Positions 1 through 7,997 of a stretch of 19,419 bases of DNA are shown here, one piece after another. Source of the stretch: COE1 sp910588595 (GTDB taxonomy: Bacteria > Bacillota > Clostridia > Lachnospirales > Lachnospiraceae); NCBI GenBank assembly GCA_948957135.1, contig CARDBT010000070.1:1-19419 (forward strand), given 5' to 3'. Both the position numbers and the translations under genes were made by a program. Each line of letters opens with the position of its first letter. Position 1 is the first letter of the stretch. The notes under the pieces are model-generated. The model had not been told where the DNA came from. It was given only the letters and a program-made list of their open reading frames with translations, and did no database searches.

Positions 1-409
1 GGCACGAATGATCATCTATCTAGGACTGACGTCGCCGTCAGCCTCAAGCGACCTACCTGGGAACAGACCGGGCAGATCTATAGTCCCCTGTTTGGTCTTG
101 CTTCGGATGGGGTTTACATGTGCCCTCCACGTTACCGCGGAGGCGGTGGTCTCTTACACCGCCCTTCCACCCTTACCGGAACGAGGCATCAACCTCGAAC
201 AGACGATCCTGTCGTCAAGCCGTACAATCGCACAGCTATGACGTTGCAGTATCTTCCGCACAACTAAGTGCCGGCGGTATATTTCTGTTGCACTGGCCTT
301 GGAGTCGCCTCCACCGGACGTTATCCGGCATCCTGCCCTGCGAAGCCCGGACTTTCCTCACCTCACCGGATAAATCCGGTAAGCCGCGATCATTTACCAC
401 AGTTGCCGC
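1..409 (-). ncRNA. rnpB: RNase P RNA, A-type, 3' end cut by window edge
   Basis: This is the catalytic RNA of RNase P, which removes 5' leaders from pre-tRNAs. Read on the minus strand it has the conserved 5' core GAGGAAAGTCCGGGCTTC near 340-358, then the CAGTGCAACAGAAATATACC element, a GAAGCAAGACCAAACAGGGG block, and GGTAGGTCGCTTGAGGC before the right end of the molecule. Helix P2 is visible as AATGATC (minus strand of 388-394) pairing with GATCATT (minus strand of 7-13). The final conserved segment (ACAGAACCCGGCTTA-type, plus the 3' strand of P1) should lie just outside the window, so roughly 30-40 nt are missing. The 5' end is set from the promoter and from the length expected for P1; it may be off by a few bases. 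Confidence 0.95.
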
Positions 410-414
410 AACCT

Positions 415-443
415 ATCGTAACACATTGCATCTGCTTTTTCAA
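415..443 (-). promoter_or_regulatory. rnpB promoter
   Basis: Minus strand: -35 TTGAAA (438-443), a 17-bp spacer, and -10 TACGAT (415-420). Transcription would start near 409, matching the expected 5' end of RNase P RNA. It lies in the 50-nt gap after the nucleoside kinase stop, so rnpB need not depend on read-through. Confidence 0.7.
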
Positions 444-459
444 GTCCCCGTCTGTGTTC

Positions 460-2142
460 TTATACCTTAAAACAGCTTCCTCCCACAAATTCCCGCACTA
501 TGGAATTTTTAGGAAGCTCCTCCGTGCCGACTCCCAGAAAATAACTTAAGAACTTCAAAAGCCGCACCGCCTCAAAGTACTCCGGCTCCCCCTTTTCAAT
601 GCTGTAGAGCAGCGGTTCCGCATACTGCTTGAGCACCGCAAGCTCATAGATCAGTGCCGAGTTGAACATGGCATCTGCACTCTCCTGAAACGGAAAAATA
701 TTCTCTGTCTCCCCGTTCCGAACCGACGGCCACATCTGGATCGTGCGTTTGGCTGTCGCCCCCCTCGTCCTCGCATCCCGCACAAGACGCCTGAGCAGTC
801 TGCCGTCCGTTGTCGGGATACGGTTATGTTCATCGACGTTCAGCGTCGTGAGCGCGCTGATATAGATCTTATACTTGCTCTCATCCGGGAGCGCGTAGGA
901 CATCTTGTTATTCAGACCGTGGATCCCCTCGATGACAAGGATGTCGTCAGCACCAAGCTGCTTGAAATTACCTTTGTACTCGCGCTTTCCCGTCACAAAA
1001 TTAAAGGTTGGAAGCTCCACCCGCTCGCCTGCCAGCAGCGCGCACATATCGTCGTTAAACTTCTGTGTATCGATCGCCTCAAGGCACTCAAAATCATAGT
1101 CGCCATTTGGCTGCTTTGGCGTGTTCTCCCTGTCGACAAAGTAATCATCTGCTGCAATGGGATGCGGCGTTAACCCGTGCGTTCTAAGCTGCACAGACAA
1201 TCTGTGCGAAAAAGTCGTCTTTCCAGACGAAGAAGGACCTGCGATCATAACGAACTTAACACCGCCACGCGATACGATATCAGAGGCGATCTCACTGATC
1301 CTGCGCTCCTGAAGTGCCTCCTGGACGAGCACAAGCTCATTAAAACCTCCCTGGCGTATCTGGTCATTTAAGTCACTTACGGTGTCCACTCCCAGCTTTT
1401 CTCCCCAGTCCGACGCGATCTCCATGGACTTAAAGAGCTTGGGCATCGGTCGAAACTCTTCCAATACAGTCGGATCCTTTTTGTTTGGCAGGATCAGCAC
1501 CAGACCATTCTCATATTTCTGCAGATCAAAATATTTCACATAACCGGTACTCGGAAGCATGAATCCATAATAATAATCATAATATCCGTCCAGGTTATAA
1601 ACATTGACTGTAGAACTCCCTCTATAACGGAACAGGCTCACTTTATCTGTCATCTTCTGTTTCTCGAACAGGATATTTGCCTCATCCAGCGGCATGGACT
1701 TCTTGATCACACAGAAATCCTTATCTATGTACTCCTGCATCTTTGCCTTGATCTTTGCCACGATCTCATCCGTAAATTCAAAATCTCCTTTTTTTGCACA
1801 GTAATAGCCACTTCCGATAGCAAATTCCATCTTGATCTTCTCGATCTTATCCACACCGATCACGTCGTTGATCGCTTTCATGAGAATGATCGTTGCAGTC
1901 CGGTTGTAACTCTTATGTCCCGTATCGTCTGCCAGTGTCAGAAACTCCACTGTACAGTCCTGATCCACCTTCTTGAACAATTCCTTGATCTTACCGTTCC
2001 TGACTGCCAGCGCGATCTGGTAAGGATAATCCTTCTGATACACTCCGGCGATCTCACCAAAAGTTATCCCGACCGGATATTCCCTGGATTTTCCATTCAC
2101 TGTCACCAGAAAACTATGCTTCTTTTCGCTGTTTCTATCCAT
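460..2142 (-). CDS. TGS-domain nucleoside (uridine) kinase-like protein
   Basis: A 560-residue fusion. Residues 11-70 look like a TGS domain (a small beta-grasp domain found in ThrRS, SpoT and Obg-like proteins). Residues about 75-220 resemble the second additional domain of threonyl-tRNA synthetase (the segment around AIGSGYYCAKKG and FTDEIVAKIKAKM). From about 290 onward there is a P-loop phosphoribulokinase/uridine kinase domain with Walker A GPSSSGKTTF near residues 302-311 and an EGIHGLN segment further on. The expected activity is ATP-dependent phosphorylation of a nucleoside, perhaps uridine, in pyrimidine salvage; the true substrate cannot be read from the sequence. The ThrRS-type HxxxH metal motif is replaced by NRTAT (80-84), so editing activity is unlikely. 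The ATG is preceded by GGGAG. It lies 30 nt after nif3 and is probably co-transcribed with it. Confidence 0.88.
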   Translation of the reverse strand: MDRNSEKKHSFLVTVNGKSREYPVGITFGEIAGVYQKDYPYQIALAVRNGKIKELFKKVDQDCTVEFLTLADDTGHKSYNRTATIILMKAINDVIGVDKIEKIKMEFAIGSGYYCAKKGDFEFTDEIVAKIKAKMQEYIDKDFCVIKKSMPLDEANILFEKQKMTDKVSLFRYRGSSTVNVYNLDGYYDYYYGFMLPSTGYVKYFDLQKYENGLVLILPNKKDPTVLEEFRPMPKLFKSMEIASDWGEKLGVDTVSDLNDQIRQGGFNELVLVQEALQERRISEIASDIVSRGGVKFVMIAGPSSSGKTTFSHRLSVQLRTHGLTPHPIAADDYFVDRENTPKQPNGDYDFECLEAIDTQKFNDDMCALLAGERVELPTFNFVTGKREYKGNFKQLGADDILVIEGIHGLNNKMSYALPDESKYKIYISALTTLNVDEHNRIPTTDGRLLRRLVRDARTRGATAKRTIQMWPSVRNGETENIFPFQESADAMFNSALIYELAVLKQYAEPLLYSIEKGEPEYFEAVRLLKFLSYFLGVGTEELPKNSIVREFVGGSCFKV

Positions 2143-2172
2143 CGAAGTTCTCCCTTCTTTTCACAAAGATCT

Positions 2173-2955
2173 CTACACCACTGCAAAAGGTTCCCTGATC
2201 TCTGCCGTATAAATCCGTATCCCAGGAAATTCCCTTTTCACAAATTCTTCCATATAAGGTATAAAAAGTTTCTCGATGCCGTAATGCCCTGCATCGATCA
2301 CAGTGATCCCCTGTGCCACTGCATCGATTCCTTCATGATGATCGACGTCCCCTGTGATCATCACATCCGCACCTGCATTCAGGGCATCCCGTATATAATC
2401 GCCCCCGGAACCGGGCATCACTGCAACAGTCGAGACAATATCCCCCAAGTCACCAAATACCCTGACACTCGGCACATGAAATTTTTCCTTCACAAGTCCA
2501 GCAAGCTCTGCCACGCTCATACACTTCTGCAGCTTCCCCACCCTGCCGCATCCTTCCTTGGCAATATCATCTTCATAGGTGACATTTAACACCTGCCGTT
2601 CTTCCAGGGAAAGCTCATCAGCCGCCGCATCAGCCATGCCCATCACATCGAAGTTCGTATGCATGGCATAATAGCTGATATCATTGCGGATCAGCTCACA
2701 GATCCGTCTTCCGATAAAGTCGTCTGTATTAACCCTGCTGATCTTCCTAAAGATCAGCGGATGATGGGACAGCAGCAGATCCGCGCCAAGCCGCACCGCC
2801 TCACTGATCACTTCATCCGTCGCGTCCAGAGCGATGTACACAGTACTGACTTCTTTGTCCCGTCTGCCCGCAAGCAGACCGATATTATCCCACTCCTCCG
2901 CAAATGCAGCCGGTGAGAGGGACTCCAATTTTTCGATGACCTCATAACATTTCAT
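2173..2955 (-). CDS. Nif3-like dinuclear metal-binding protein
   Basis: A 260-residue member of the Nif3/NGG1-interacting factor 3 family (YbgI/YqfO type), which forms toroidal hexamers with a two-metal site. Family signatures: AEEWDNIGLL near the N-terminus, the metal-ligand motif LLSHHPLIF (about 60-68), MHTNFDVM (about 97-104), and the C-terminal block TGDVDHHEG followed by DAGHYGIEKL, which supplies the remaining ligands. It is the compact form without the PII-like insert seen in the roughly 370-residue Bacillus YqfO. The biochemical role of the family is unresolved; the 'GTP cyclohydrolase 1 type 2' name is homology only. The ATG has GGAG 7-8 nt upstream. It follows trmK, a very common pairing in Firmicutes, after an 89-nt gap in which I see no convincing promoter. 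Confidence 0.92.
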   Translation of the reverse strand: MKCYEVIEKLESLSPAAFAEEWDNIGLLAGRRDKEVSTVYIALDATDEVISEAVRLGADLLLSHHPLIFRKISRVNTDDFIGRRICELIRNDISYYAMHTNFDVMGMADAAADELSLEERQVLNVTYEDDIAKEGCGRVGKLQKCMSVAELAGLVKEKFHVPSVRVFGDLGDIVSTVAVMPGSGGDYIRDALNAGADVMITGDVDHHEGIDAVAQGITVIDAGHYGIEKLFIPYMEEFVKREFPGIRIYTAEIREPFAVV

Positions 2956-3044
2956 AAGTGTTCTCCATTATTTTCATCGCCTCAGGAACCGTTCAGAAAT
3001 TACTTGTGACAAGTTATTGCCACGATTGCTCTGTTGACAGTTCC

Positions 3045-3878
3045 TTACCTGTTTTTAAAATAACAATACAGGCAGAACACAATATCGCTCAGCCGCTCGT
3101 CTAATTCTTCCACACGGCACTGCTGCCTGTCTGTGAGCTGTCTCTGACTGAGCAGGTTGTTTCTGATATTTTCAAGATTTGCCTTCTGCCACAACAGATA
3201 CCGCTTTAGAACCGGATGCGCCATTGTCAGAAGACATGGACCATATGTATCGTGGACTCTCGTCAGCCGCTGCGCCTCTCCCTTTGAGACCTCCGAGATG
3301 TCAAACGGCTGTCTGCACGCAGGGATCCCATTGACGTAAACACCGCTTTTCCTGCACTTTTGCTCCAGGTTTCCACTGATCTGCCATTCCAGCTTCCCAA
3401 AAGCGCCAGGCAGTGCGCGCATCATCGGATAATACTTTCCATCTTCATATATGATATCTTCCCTGTCGATCAGATAGCCTTTCTCCCTCAGATAGCTCCG
3501 CACCTCCGAAAGTTCCGACTGCGGCTGCAATATGATCTGCTGCATCTCTCCCACCAGTTTTTTTCCCTGCTCCAATATAGATATGACCAGCTTTCCGCCC
3601 ATTCCGGCACAGATGATCCCGTCCACCTCGCCCGCCCGGAGCGCACTGACACCGTCCGACAGTCTGGTCTCTATATAATCCTGCAGGCAAAAATCGGCAA
3701 TATTGCGCTTCGCCCGATCCAGAGGTCCCCTGTTAATATCCATCGCAATCACATGCCTGCATACGTTACTCTTCACGAGCTCCATCGCGACATATCCATG
3801 GTCACAGCCGATATCCGCCATACTTTTACAGGGCTGTACAAGTCCCGCCACAGCCCTCATTCTATCCGATAACAGCAT
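3045..3878 (-). CDS. trmK: tRNA (adenine(22)-N1)-methyltransferase
   Basis: A class I SAM-dependent methyltransferase of the TrmK/YqfN family (COG2384), which methylates N1 of A22 in the D-arm of tRNAs. The SAM-binding motif I is ADIGCDHGYVA (residues 21-31), motif II contains AMDINRGPL, and an ICAGMGGKL segment follows as in known TrmK proteins. At 277 residues it exceeds the roughly 230 of B. subtilis TrmK; the extra length is a charged C-terminal helix (about 225-270) fitting the coiled-coil region of the family. The start codon lies only 12 nt after the rpoD stop, with AGGAGA overlapping that stop codon, which suggests translational coupling in the dnaG-rpoD operon. Confidence 0.93.
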   Translation of the reverse strand: MLLSDRMRAVAGLVQPCKSMADIGCDHGYVAMELVKSNVCRHVIAMDINRGPLDRAKRNIADFCLQDYIETRLSDGVSALRAGEVDGIICAGMGGKLVISILEQGKKLVGEMQQIILQPQSELSEVRSYLREKGYLIDREDIIYEDGKYYPMMRALPGAFGKLEWQISGNLEQKCRKSGVYVNGIPACRQPFDISEVSKGEAQRLTRVHDTYGPCLLTMAHPVLKRYLLWQKANLENIRNNLLSQRQLTDRQQCRVEELDERLSDIVFCLYCYFKNR

Positions 3879-3890
3879 CCGATCGCTCTC

Positions 3891-5006
3891 CTAATCCAAA
3901 AAATCTTTTAATTTGCGGCTTCTAGAAGGATGACGCAGTTTTCTGAGTGCCTTTGCCTCAATCTGTCTGATGCGTTCTCTCGTGACGTTGAACTCTTTGC
4001 CAACTTCCTCCAACGTCCTCGCCCTGCCGTCGTCAAGACCAAAACGGAGCCGCAAAACTTTCTGTTCCCTGTCCGTCAGTGTGTCAAGCACTTCGACCAG
4101 CTGTTCTTTTAACAGCGTAAATGCCGCTGCATCAGCAGGCACCGGAACATTATCATCTTGTATAAAATCTCCGAGGTGGCTGTCCTCCTCCTCACCGATA
4201 GGCGTTTCCAGCGATACGGGCTCCTGCGATATCTTGAGTATCTCTCGCACGCGCTCCTCCGGCATGTTCATCTCCTTTGCGATCTCCTCAGGCGTCGGTT
4301 CGCGTCCAAGCTCCTGAAGCAGCTGTCTGCTCACACGGATCAGCTTGTTGATCGTCTCAACCATGTGCACCGGTATGCGGATCGTCCTCGCCTGGTCTGC
4401 GATCGCCCTCGTGATCGCCTGGCGGATCCACCATGTCGCATATGTGGAAAACTTGTAACCTTTTCTGTAATCAAACTTTTCCACCGCCTTGATCAGTCCG
4501 AGATTTCCCTCCTGTATCAGATCGAGAAACAGCATTCCGCGTCCGACATACCGTTTCGCTATACTCACCACCAGACGCAGATTGGCCTCCGCAAGCCTTT
4601 TCTTCGCTTCCTCGTCCCCAAGCTCCATCTTCTTGGCAAGTTCGATCTCCTCATCAGCGCTCAAAAGCGGTACTTTGCCGATTTCTTTCAGATACATTCT
4701 GACCGGATCCTCGATGCCGACACCATCTGGTACGGTAAGATCGATATTCTCCACATCCATCTCTTCATCGTCCACCAGCAGCAAGTCATCGTCAGGCAGA
4801 TCATCATCGTCGTCGGTAATGCGAAGCACATCTACATTATTCTGTTCAAGCGTCTCCAGGATACGCTCAAACTGCTCCTCCTCGAGCGGCATATCTTTGA
4901 AAAAATCGCTGATTTCCTGATATTCCAGCACATTTTTCTTTTTCTTTGCCATCGACAGGAGCTCTTTTAATTTCGCATCGAATTTTGCTTGTGTGTTTTC
5001 ATCCAT
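3891..5006 (-). CDS. rpoD: RNA polymerase primary sigma factor (sigma-A/RpoD)
   Basis: A 371-residue group 1 sigma factor. In order: an N-terminal region 1.1 ending in an Asp-rich run (about 65-85); region 1.2 from GIEDPVRMYLKEIGKVPLL; region 2 with NLRLVVSIAKRY, FLDLIQEGNLGLIKAVEKFD and the -10 recognition segment YATWWIRQAITRAI; region 3; and region 4 with the helix-turn-helix LEEVGKEFNVTRERIRQIEA near the C-terminus. The ATG at 5006 is preferred because GGAGG (5017-5021) sits 10 nt upstream. A TTG three codons earlier is open but would abut that site. It lies 35 nt after dnaG, in the classical macromolecular synthesis arrangement. The promoters found in this window match the sigma-A consensus, as expected. 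Confidence 0.98.
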   Translation of the reverse strand: MDENTQAKFDAKLKELLSMAKKKKNVLEYQEISDFFKDMPLEEEQFERILETLEQNNVDVLRITDDDDDLPDDDLLLVDDEEMDVENIDLTVPDGVGIEDPVRMYLKEIGKVPLLSADEEIELAKKMELGDEEAKKRLAEANLRLVVSIAKRYVGRGMLFLDLIQEGNLGLIKAVEKFDYRKGYKFSTYATWWIRQAITRAIADQARTIRIPVHMVETINKLIRVSRQLLQELGREPTPEEIAKEMNMPEERVREILKISQEPVSLETPIGEEEDSHLGDFIQDDNVPVPADAAAFTLLKEQLVEVLDTLTDREQKVLRLRFGLDDGRARTLEEVGKEFNVTRERIRQIEAKALRKLRHPSRSRKLKDFLD

Positions 5007-5041
5007 TCTGGTCAATCCTCCATACCATATTATTTTTATCC

Positions 5042-6832
5042 TTATTTTAGAGAAATATGCGTTTTGTTAAGTTCTTCCAGTGCTTTTTTCCCCTCGATCA
5101 TCCTGCTGAGCGCCGTGATATCCACACCGGAACGCTCCCGATAATACTCATAGCTGTTCTTTTTCACACTGCAGAGGATATCGTGGAAGGCTTTCTCCTT
5201 TGCCTGCTCACTCTCCAGCTCCGGGAGCGTCGTCGTGAACAGTGAAGCTGCCTCGCTCTGATCCTTTTCCTCCTCAAACATATTGATGATGCTCGCGGGA
5301 TTGAGCTGATTCTTCTCAATATCCTCAAACATCCGACTTGCGACCCTGCTGTAGAGTTCCACAGTAAAATCCTCCGCGGAGATATAGGATTTGATCTTCG
5401 CATACAGCTGCGGATGATCTGTCAGCCATGTGAGCAGCAGCCGCTGTGATCTTCTGGCGTTCTCCTCCGGGGTGTTTTTGTTTCTGCTCTGTATCCCGGA
5501 CTTAGGCCGCTCTGTCACCTGCACCGCATATCCGCCTGTCTTTGCCGCCATGTTCACAACCAGCTTTCTCAGATTGTCAAACCCTATGTGATACTTCTCT
5601 GCCACAGCTTCTAGGTAATTCTCCCGCTCCACATCCTCACTAAAATCACAAAGTTTTCTTGCGATCTGATTGTAAAAGTTTGTCTTTCCCTCCGGATCGC
5701 CCAGGTCATACTCCCGCTCCAGAATCCGAATTTCAAACATAAAAGAATTCTCTGCATGATCGATCCGCTCCTGAAATGCCTCCTGTCCCCGATTCTTGAT
5801 AAATTCATCGGGATCCTTGTACGGTGACATATCGATGATCCTGCCTGACATCCCCGCATCGCGGAGGATCCGAATCGCGCGAAGCGCCGCTTTCACACCT
5901 GCACCGTCACTGTCGTACGCCAGAAGAACATCCTTTGTGTACTTCTTGATCAACCCCGCCTGCCCCGGTGTAAATGCGGTTCCAAGTGATGCCACCGCCT
6001 GCGAAAATCCCGCCTGATGCATACTGATGACATCCATATATCCCTCACACAATATAATATTCCCGGTCCTGGCAGTGCGCGCATAATTCATACCATAGAG
6101 ATTTCTACTCTTGTCAAAGATCTCCGTCTCCGGCGAGTTCAGATACTTGGGACCACTGTCCGCATCTCCCATGATACGCCCCCCAAAACCTATGACACGA
6201 TGGTTGATATCCTGGATCGGAAACATCACCCGGTTCCAGAACTGTGTTTTCGTCCCCCTCCGCTCATCGGTTTTTGCAAGTCCCACATCGCGGATCAAGT
6301 CATCTGTGTATCCTTTCTGATGCAGATACGCCAACAGCTCCTCTCCCCTTGCCGGCGCATAGCCTAGTCCAAAATTCTTGCGCGTCTCGTCGGAGAGCTG
6401 ACGCTTGTCCAGATATTCCTTTGCCTTTGCCCCCCGCTCATTCCGCAGCATGACATAGTAGAATTTCGCTGCTTCCTTATTGACCTCCAACAGTTTTGAC
6501 CGCCTGCTTTCACGCCGCCTTGCTTCCTCCGAGTACTCCGCCTTTGGGAGCTCCACACCTGCCTTTTCCGCGAGCATTTTTAATGCCTCTGGAAACGTGC
6601 AGTTCTCATATTTCATCACGAAGGTGAGCACATTCCCACCCTCACCACAGCCAAAGCACTTGTAGATCTGCCTTGCCCTGTTTACGGAAAAGGACGGCGT
6701 CTTCTCCCCATGAAAAGGGCAGCAGCACATATAGTTGCTGCCTTTTTTCTGCAATGATATATAACCAGAAATCACATCGACAATATCGCTCTTCTGTCTG
6801 ACTTCCTCGATCAGTTCCTCTGGATAATACAT
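5042..6832 (-). CDS. dnaG: DNA primase
   Basis: A 596-residue bacterial primase that makes the RNA primers for lagging-strand replication and works with the replicative helicase. The N-terminal CHC2 zinc domain has ligands C38, H41, C59 and C62 (CPFHGEKTPSF...YKCFGCGEGG). The catalytic core is followed by a TOPRIM domain: ILCEGYMDVISMHQAG near 259-275 provides the acidic metal ligand and LLAYDSDGAG near 302-311 the DxD pair. The remaining C-terminal part (about 440-596) corresponds to the helicase-interaction domain, which is poorly conserved between bacteria. GGAG lies a few bases before the ATG. It sits between dgt (25 nt upstream) and rpoD (35 nt downstream), so co-transcription is likely. 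Confidence 0.97.
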   Translation of the reverse strand: MYYPEELIEEVRQKSDIVDVISGYISLQKKGSNYMCCCPFHGEKTPSFSVNRARQIYKCFGCGEGGNVLTFVMKYENCTFPEALKMLAEKAGVELPKAEYSEEARRRESRRSKLLEVNKEAAKFYYVMLRNERGAKAKEYLDKRQLSDETRKNFGLGYAPARGEELLAYLHQKGYTDDLIRDVGLAKTDERRGTKTQFWNRVMFPIQDINHRVIGFGGRIMGDADSGPKYLNSPETEIFDKSRNLYGMNYARTARTGNIILCEGYMDVISMHQAGFSQAVASLGTAFTPGQAGLIKKYTKDVLLAYDSDGAGVKAALRAIRILRDAGMSGRIIDMSPYKDPDEFIKNRGQEAFQERIDHAENSFMFEIRILEREYDLGDPEGKTNFYNQIARKLCDFSEDVERENYLEAVAEKYHIGFDNLRKLVVNMAAKTGGYAVQVTERPKSGIQSRNKNTPEENARRSQRLLLTWLTDHPQLYAKIKSYISAEDFTVELYSRVASRMFEDIEKNQLNPASIINMFEEEKDQSEAASLFTTTLPELESEQAKEKAFHDILCSVKKNSYEYYRERSGVDITALSRMIEGKKALEELNKTHISLK

Positions 6833-6857
6833 TGATCTCCAACTCTCTTTCTAAATC

Positions 6858-7865
6858 CTAATACCCCATCCAAAATTTCGGTATGTATATTTTCTCATAC
6901 AAGGAAATCGCAAACCGGTCTGTCATAGAACTTATGTAATCGCACACAACCTTCTCGCGCGGTTCACCCTGTAGCCCCAGCTCGACAAAAAACTTCGGCA
7001 GCGCATTGGTGTGCTTCATAAAATACTCGTACAGCGTCTTGACCAGCGCGACCGCTTTCGTCTCCTCGCACTTTGCCACAGAATTGCTGTACACCTTATC
7101 ATACATAAAGCGGCGCAGATTGCGCATTCCAAGCTCCACATCATCTGACATCCGCACATCATCCGTCCCCTTGCTCTGCGTCACGATATCATGTATGAAA
7201 TTGTTGAGCCGCTCCCGCGGACTGTACCCGATGATCTCTCCGATCTCCCGCGGTATATCCCGCTCTTTTAAGATGCCTGCCCTGACAGCATCGTCCATGT
7301 CATGATATGTATACGCGATCTTGTCTGAAAAGCGCACTACTTTCCCCTCCAGCGTTGAAGGCATACTCGAAGTCTGATGGTTGCGCATGCCATCCCGCAC
7401 TTCCCATGTCAGATTCAACCCTTCACCATCTTTTTCAAGCAGCTCTACAGTGCGCACACTCTGTTCATTGTGCTTGAAACCATACGGACAGATTTCATTT
7501 AACGCGCGTTCCCCGGCATGTCCAAAGGGCGTGTGCCCTAAGTCATGCCCTAGAGCGATCGCCTCCACGAGCTCCTCATTTAACTGCAGCGCTCTTGCGA
7601 TCGTCCTCGCATTCTGCGACACTTCAAGAGTGTGCGTCAGTCTTGTTCTATAATGATCGCCTTCTGGCGACAAAAAAACCTGTGTCTTATCCTTGAGACG
7701 CCGAAATGACTTGGAATGGAGTATCCTGTCCCTGTCCCGCTGGAACACAGGTCTGATATCACACTGCTCTTCCTCCCTGTCCCTGCCTCTTGACCTGGCG
7801 CTGAGTGTGGCATATGGACTCAGATACTCGCTCTCCCACTGCTCAAGGTTCTCACGTATTGTCAT
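6858..7865 (-). CDS. dgt: dGTPase-family HD triphosphohydrolase
   Basis: A 335-residue deoxyguanosinetriphosphate triphosphohydrolase-like protein, predicted to hydrolyse dGTP or other dNTPs to deoxynucleoside and triphosphate. The HD-domain metal ligands are visible: TRLTHTLEVSQNARTIAR (first His), ALGHDLGHTPFGHAGE (the HD pair plus further His residues) and a later VVRFSDKIAYTYHDMDDA segment (final Asp). The N-terminal FRRLKDKTQVFL block is also typical. The length fits the short dGTPase type common in Firmicutes. The start ATG is preceded by GGGGGA. It is the first gene of the dnaG-rpoD block, a frequent arrangement in Clostridia that couples dNTP pool control to replication. Substrate preference (dGTP alone or several dNTPs) cannot be told. 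Confidence 0.93.
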   Translation of the reverse strand: MTIRENLEQWESEYLSPYATLSARSRGRDREEEQCDIRPVFQRDRDRILHSKSFRRLKDKTQVFLSPEGDHYRTRLTHTLEVSQNARTIARALQLNEELVEAIALGHDLGHTPFGHAGERALNEICPYGFKHNEQSVRTVELLEKDGEGLNLTWEVRDGMRNHQTSSMPSTLEGKVVRFSDKIAYTYHDMDDAVRAGILKERDIPREIGEIIGYSPRERLNNFIHDIVTQSKGTDDVRMSDDVELGMRNLRRFMYDKVYSNSVAKCEETKAVALVKTLYEYFMKHTNALPKFFVELGLQGEPREKVVCDYISSMTDRFAISLYEKIYIPKFWMGY

Positions 7866-7961
7866 ATTGATCCCCCGCTAACCTGTTAAGGTGAAAATAC
7901 TTTCCTTATTTCATATATTCCACACGGATTTCCAAATTCCTTTTTTTCTTTTATTTCTACA

Positions 7962-7997
7962 GAATTTTCTATCGATCTATAGATCAATAGAAAATTC
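7962..7997. repeat. 36-bp near-perfect palindrome across the lipoprotein stop codon
   Basis: The left half GAATTTTCTATCGATCTA is the reverse complement of the right half except at one position, which would be a G-U pair in one transcript. The centre is TA at 7979/7980. It contains the TAG stop of the 7977-8837 gene. In the minus-strand transcript it forms a roughly 16-bp stem with a tiny loop. No clear U-tract follows on either strand, so it is not a standard intrinsic terminator, though it could still end or protect the mRNA. Confidence 0.85.

Noticed and set aside
8..549. Open frames on the plus strand across 1-549
   Set aside because: They lie over RNase P RNA and the end of the kinase gene, with no ribosome binding site or family match.
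2737..2758. Perfect 9-bp hairpin GCTGATCTT/AAGATCAGC with a 4-nt loop inside the nif3-like gene
   Set aside because: A stem of this size is expected by chance about once in a window of this length, and there is no U-tract.
3002..3014. Dyad ACTTGT-G-ACAAGT before the nif3-like gene, operator-like
   Set aside because: Only 6-bp arms, which is common by chance, and no convincing promoter overlaps it.
4158..4970. 270-codon plus-strand open frame opposite rpoD
   Set aside because: Composition is that of an antisense shadow of rpoD, and it has no start signals.
7866..7961. Promoter for the dgt-dnaG-rpoD block
   Set aside because: AT-rich, with TTGGAA and TATATG-like words, but no pair with correct spacing; none claimed.
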